52,067 nt of DNA, from NCBI GenBank assembly GCA_947178125.1, contig CAMWXB010000023.1, positions 1 through 52,067 on the forward strand, read 5' to 3'. The notes under the pieces were generated by a model. That model saw nothing but the letters and a program-made list of their open reading frames with translations. It was not told the origin of the DNA and did no database searches. How positions within the stretch are numbered: position 1 is the first letter of the stretch; every line of letters begins with the position of its first letter. The DNA is from an uncultured Lachnospiraceae bacterium. GTDB lineage: Bacteria; Bacillota; Clostridia; Lachnospirales; Lachnospiraceae. Made by a program: the position numbers and the translations under genes. Shown here piece after piece: positions 48,746 to 52,067 of the stretch.

Positions 48746-48814
48746 TGAATTGTTTGTGCTGATGTCTGCAACGTCCGACACAAACATTGCAGGTTGTGGA
48801 GCATGGTTATAAAT
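48718..48814 (+). repeat. Family B-like element, copy B3
   Basis: It shares hairpin TGCAGAATG/CATTCTGCA with the end of A4, then stem GTTTGTG/CACAAAC, and the conserved tail TTGCAGGTTGTGGAGCATGG with Shine-Dalgarno-like GTGGAG. It is the closest match to B1 and B2 (26497 onward). The CoaBC gene starts about 25 bp later. Confidence 0.6.
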
Positions 48815-48839
48815 ATGAATGGAACAGAAGGGAAAAGGA

Positions 48840-50030
48840 ATGTTACAGGGAAAGCATATTGTACTTGGCGTGACAGGCAGCATTGCGGCTTATAAGATCG
48901 CATCGCTTGCCAGTATGTTAAAAAAACGGGGCGCGGACATTACGGTCATCATGACGCAGAATGCCACGAACTTCATCAACCCGATTACATTTGAAAGCCT
49001 GACGGGCAATAAATGTCTGGTCGATACGTTTGACCGGAATTTTCAGCATAGTGTTGAGCATGTAGCGCTGGCAAAACAGACGGATGTGGTAATGGTCGCG
49101 CCGGCTTCTGCCAATGTGATCGCGAAAGCGGCGCACGGCCTTGCGGATGATATGCTGACGACGACCCTGCTCGCCTGTCAGTGCCCTAAGATTTTTGCGC
49201 CCGCCATGAATACGCGGATGTATCAGAATCCCATCGTGCAGGATAATATGAAGATATTGCAGAATTACGGCATGGAAGTAATCATGCCGGCTTTGGGGTA
49301 TCTCGCCTGCGGCGATACCGGAGAAGGGAAAATGCCGGATCCGGAGCTTTTGCTCGAGTATATCATCAAGGCGCTTGCGCCGAAGGATATGCGGGGAATC
49401 AAAGTATTGGTGACGGCCGGCGCTACAAGGGAAAAGATAGATCCGGTGCGTTATATCACGAATCATTCCACCGGCAAAATGGGCTATGCGGTTGCCCGGG
49501 CGGCAATGCTTCGCGGCGCGGAAGTGACATTAGTGACAGGAAAGACGGAACTGGAGCCGCCGATGGGCGTATGCGTCATCGGAATCGAGTCTGCGGCGGA
49601 GATGGCGGAAGCGGTCAAAGGCTGTGCCGGAATGCAGGATATCATCATCAAGGCGGCTGCGGTGGCGGATTACCGGCCAAAATATGCGGCTGATGAGAAG
49701 GTGAAGAAACGGGACAGCGAACTGTCGCTGGAGTTGGAGAGGACCGAAGATATCCTCGGTTTTCTTGGAAAGAACAAAAAAGAAGGCCAGTTCTTGTGCG
49801 GATTTTCGATGGAAACGGAGAATATGCTGGAAAATTCCAGAAGAAAGCTGGAAAAGAAGAATCTGGACCTGATCGTGGCCAATAATCTAAAGCAGGCGGG
49901 GGCGGGATTTGGCACGGATACCAATATCGTCACACTGATTTCTCCGAAAGATACCATACAGCTTCCGATCATGAGCAAAGAAGAGGTGGCTGATAAGCTG
50001 CTTACCTATATCATAAAAGGGGCAAAATAA
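48840..50030 (+). CDS. coaBC: Bifunctional phosphopantothenoylcysteine decarboxylase/synthase
   Basis: ATG 48840 (MLQGKHIVLGVTGSIAAYK) fits the family start, with AAGGGAAAAGGA upstream; 396 residues. The CoaC half (1-185) has GVTGSIAAYK, the ESLTGNKC segment, active His in FQHSVEHVALA, PAMNTRMYQN and the Cys flap LACGDTGEGKMPDP. The CoaB half has VTAGATREKIDPVRYITN, SSGKMG-like STGKMGYAVA, KAAAVADYRP and NNLKQAGAGFGTDTN. It adds cysteine to 4'-phosphopantothenate and decarboxylates it with FMN. All key motifs are intact. Confidence 0.95.
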   Translation: MLQGKHIVLGVTGSIAAYKIASLASMLKKRGADITVIMTQNATNFINPITFESLTGNKCLVDTFDRNFQHSVEHVALAKQTDVVMVAPASANVIAKAAHGLADDMLTTTLLACQCPKIFAPAMNTRMYQNPIVQDNMKILQNYGMEVIMPALGYLACGDTGEGKMPDPELLLEYIIKALAPKDMRGIKVLVTAGATREKIDPVRYITNHSTGKMGYAVARAAMLRGAEVTLVTGKTELEPPMGVCVIGIESAAEMAEAVKGCAGMQDIIIKAAAVADYRPKYAADEKVKKRDSELSLELERTEDILGFLGKNKKEGQFLCGFSMETENMLENSRRKLEKKNLDLIVANNLKQAGAGFGTDTNIVTLISPKDTIQLPIMSKEEVADKLLTYIIKGAK

Positions 50031-50050
50031 GAAAGGCAGGAAACTTTGTT

Positions 50051-51409
50051 ATGATACAGGATTTAACTGTGGGAGACTCCGGAAAGGTTCTGTTAAGATA
50101 CACCATACCAATGTTCATCAGCGTGGCCTTTCAACAGATATATAATATTGCGGACAGCATGATCGCCGGAAAATTTGCGGGAAAGGATGCGCTCGCTGCG
50201 GTGGGCGCTTCTTATCCGATCACAATGATCTTTATGGCTGTGGCGGTGGGCTGTAACATCGGCTGTTCCGTTGTTATTTCGCAGCTGTTCGGCGCCAAAG
50301 CTTATGAGAAACTGAAGACGGCGGTCTATACGACGCTGTTTACGGGTTTTCTGCTGTCGGTGATCTTGATGGCGGTCGGTCTGGCCGCGACACCCGCGAT
50401 GATGCGCCTGATCCGGACACCGGATAATATTTTTGCGGATGGGGCATTATATCTGCGAATCTATATCGGCGGATTTGTTTTTTTATTTCTTTATAATGTT
50501 ACAACGGGAATGTTCAATTCCCTGGGAGATTCCAGAACGCCGTTGTATTTTCTGATCGGCTCTTCCGTCGGCAATATTTTGTTTGATTTATTGTTCGTTG
50601 CGGTGTTTCACTGGGGTGTGGCCGGTGTGGCATGGGCAACGTTTCTTGCACAGGGAGCGGCCTGTGTTCTGGCGCTTTTTGCTTTCCGGCGCAGGCTGGC
50701 AGAAGTAAAGACGGAAGGAAAAGCGCAGTTCTTTTCCATAGAAGTGTTGAAAAAAATCGCGCTCGTGGCCGTGCCGAGCATTTTACAGCAGAGTTTTATT
50801 TCCATCGGCAATATTTTTATTCAGGGACTTGTCAATTCTTACGGCTCCGATGTGATTGCCGGTTATTCTGCGGCGATAAAGCTGAATACTTTTATCATTA
50901 CGGGCTTAACGACGCTCGGTAACGGGATATCAGGATTTACCGCGCAGAATCTGGGGGCGGGGAAGCCTGCCCGTGTCCGCGAATGTTACAGGGCCGGTGT
51001 GAAAATGGCAATTTGTGTGAGCATACCGTTTTTTGCCGTTTTTTTCTTTTTCGGAAAAGCGATGATGCTGCTGTTTATGGAAGGTACGAGCGGTCTTGCG
51101 ATGGAGACCGGTATTTTGTTCCTCCGCATCGTATCGCCTTTCTATTTCGTCATTTCCGTCAAGCTGACGGCAGACGGTGTCCTGCGTGGAGCGGAATCAA
51201 TGCGGTATTTTATGATAGCAACTTTTACGGACCTGATTCTACGCGTGATTCTCGCTTTTATTTTTTCCGCATGGCTCGAGGCAGCGGGCATCTGGATGTC
51301 ATGGCCGGCCGGCTGGTGCGTGGGAACACTTCTCTCCGTTGCTTTTTATAGAATTGTGATAAATGAACTGATGACGGCAGGAACTGGAGAAAAAAAGGCG
51401 GAGGTATAA
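50051..51409 (+). CDS. MATE-family efflux transporter
   Basis: The 452-residue membrane protein has twelve predicted helices in two related halves. LLRYTIPMFISVAFQQIYNI and SMIAGKFAGKDALAAVGASYP are typical of the first half, and FTAQNLGAGKPARVRECYRAG marks the second half's start loop. Such proteins use Na or H gradients to export drugs and toxic cations. GGCAGG lies upstream of the ATG, 20 bp after the CoaBC stop, so it is probably co-transcribed. Substrate unknown. Confidence 0.92.
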   Translation: MIQDLTVGDSGKVLLRYTIPMFISVAFQQIYNIADSMIAGKFAGKDALAAVGASYPITMIFMAVAVGCNIGCSVVISQLFGAKAYEKLKTAVYTTLFTGFLLSVILMAVGLAATPAMMRLIRTPDNIFADGALYLRIYIGGFVFLFLYNVTTGMFNSLGDSRTPLYFLIGSSVGNILFDLLFVAVFHWGVAGVAWATFLAQGAACVLALFAFRRRLAEVKTEGKAQFFSIEVLKKIALVAVPSILQQSFISIGNIFIQGLVNSYGSDVIAGYSAAIKLNTFIITGLTTLGNGISGFTAQNLGAGKPARVRECYRAGVKMAICVSIPFFAVFFFFGKAMMLLFMEGTSGLAMETGILFLRIVSPFYFVISVKLTADGVLRGAESMRYFMIATFTDLILRVILAFIFSAWLEAAGIWMSWPAGWCVGTLLSVAFYRIVINELMTAGTGEKKAEV

Positions 51410-51453
51410 GACAGGCAGGAAACAGCATAAAAGAAAGGCAGGGATATTAATTT

Positions 51454-51999
51454 ATGAGAATTGGAATGGGCTACGATGTGCATCGTCTGACAGAGGACAG
51501 AAAGATGGTCATAGGGGGCGTGGAGATTCCCTATGAAAAAGGCCTGCTCGGCCATTCGGATGCCGATGTTCTGCTGCATGCCATTATGGATGCGCTGCTC
51601 GGGGCGGCGGCTCTCGGTGATATCGGAAAGCATTTTCCGGACGCGGACCCGGCGTATAAAGGAATTTCTTCCATAAAGCTTTTGGAGCGGGTGGGCGGCC
51701 TGCTGGAGGAACATCTTTTCCTGATTGAAAATATTGATGCAACGATCATTGCGCAGGCGCCTAAGATGCGTCCCCATATCGATGCGATGCGGCAGAATAT
51801 CGCCGAAGCCCTGCGGATTGAGGTCTCACAGATAAATGTCAAGGCAACGACGGAAGAGGGGCTCGGATTCACCGGAAATGGAGAAGGCATCTCTGCACAG
51901 GCCATTTGTATGCTCACTTCTCCCGCAGAACTTTACGACCGCGATGTGGCCGGAAGCGGAAACTGTGCATCCTGTCCCGGCTGTGCAGCGAAGCAGTAA
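51454..51999 (+). CDS. ispF: 2-C-methyl-D-erythritol 2,4-cyclodiphosphate synthase with Cys-rich tail
   Basis: The 181-residue protein makes the cyclic diphosphate of the MEP isoprenoid pathway. Metal ligands Asp8, His10 and His42 are at the standard positions, [10 protein letters not shown] and GDIGKHFPD are family motifs, and [15 protein letters not shown] carries the CDP-binding part. The core ends near residue 158. About 23 extra residues follow, ending [12 protein letters not shown], with cysteines at 171, 174 and 177. This tail is not part of the usual enzyme and could bind a metal. The gene follows the MATE exporter by 44 bp. Confidence 0.93.
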   Translation: MRIGMGYDVHRLTEDRKMVIGGVEIPYEKGLLGHSDADVLLHAIMDALLGAAALGDIGKHFPDADPAYKGISSIKLLERVGGLLEEHLFLIENIDATIIAQAPKMRPHIDAMRQNIAEALRIEVSQINVKATTEEGLGFTGNGEGISAQAICMLTSPAELYDRDVAGSGNCASCPGCAAKQ

Positions 52000-52067
52000 G
52001 GGAGCGGCAAGTGGTATAGGATTCCCGCCGCCACGGGACTTGGCCGACCGGACAGCGTGTGCTCCCT
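52000..52067 (+). other. Structured sequence after ispF, cut by window end
   Basis: GGGAGC right after the ispF stop pairs with GCTCCC at 52061-52066. Inside, CAAGT/ACTTG and TCCCG/CGGGA can pair. The layout, a multi-branched fold starting at a stop codon, recalls family A, but the sequence differs and the window ends here. Confidence 0.35.

Noticed and set aside
51997-52067. T-box leader or SRP RNA at the window end
   Set aside because: No T-box consensus and no SRP tetraloop motif are visible in the part present.

Overview
The window looks like the chromosome of an anaerobic, Gram-positive gut-type Clostridium relative, most likely a Lachnospiraceae member. Evidence is the lipoprotein-type sugar-binding proteins, AGGAGG-type ribosome binding sites, TTGACA/TATAAT promoters with 17-bp spacers, an ECF-type pantothenate transporter and Gld-like ABC genes. 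Assignment to family level is inference. No rRNA, tRNA, CRISPR array or intact transposase was found.

Region 1 (1-5960) is AT-rich accessory DNA, probably the worn end of an integrated element. It has an ArdC-like antirestriction gene with an apparent terminal frameshift, two tiny genes, an XRE repressor flanked by three operator-like sites on each side, a decayed gene, a PIN-domain toxin-antitoxin pair, and zinc-ribbon and other gene fragments.

Region 2 (5964-18733) is one long, almost gap-free operon: AtuA-like protein, DUF4387, two LplB/YtcP-type permeases, a SUMF1-fold protein, a glycoside-hydrolase-like protein, a solute-binding lipoprotein, two ADP-ribosylglycohydrolase-fold enzymes, a PfkB kinase and a GntR/FCD regulator. 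A strong promoter at 5870-5898 is followed by a palindrome that fits the GntR/FadR operator rule. The substrate is unknown; the gene mix suggests uptake and cleavage of an unusual glycoside, perhaps a riboside, and this is the best candidate for an undescribed pathway. YitT, TatD and a two-component pair follow.

Region 3 (22314-30083) holds a CPBP-like protein, two divergent TetR regulators sharing a set of near-identical operators, two small membrane proteins, a MacB-like ABC exporter and a DUF2200/DUF1801 fusion. Region 4 (30096-37996) is a sucrose or fructo-oligosaccharide locus: binding protein, two permeases and GH32 on the minus strand, divergent from a LacI regulator and an amylosucrase-like GH13, with LacI operators in between. 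Region 5 (38100-46445) has a secreted metallo-beta-lactamase-fold protein and a Gld-like ABC exporter beside a convergent two-component system. Region 6 (46967-51999) is housekeeping: PanT, CoaX, CoaBC, a MATE exporter and IspF.

Between genes of several operons lie two families of palindromic elements. Family A (9547, 13811, 31595 and 48635) folds into a three-way junction plus a hairpin. It starts right at the stop codon of the upstream gene, always points with transcription, and its stems differ in sequence but keep pairing. Family B (26497, 26580 and 48718) ends in a conserved segment resembling a ribosome binding site.
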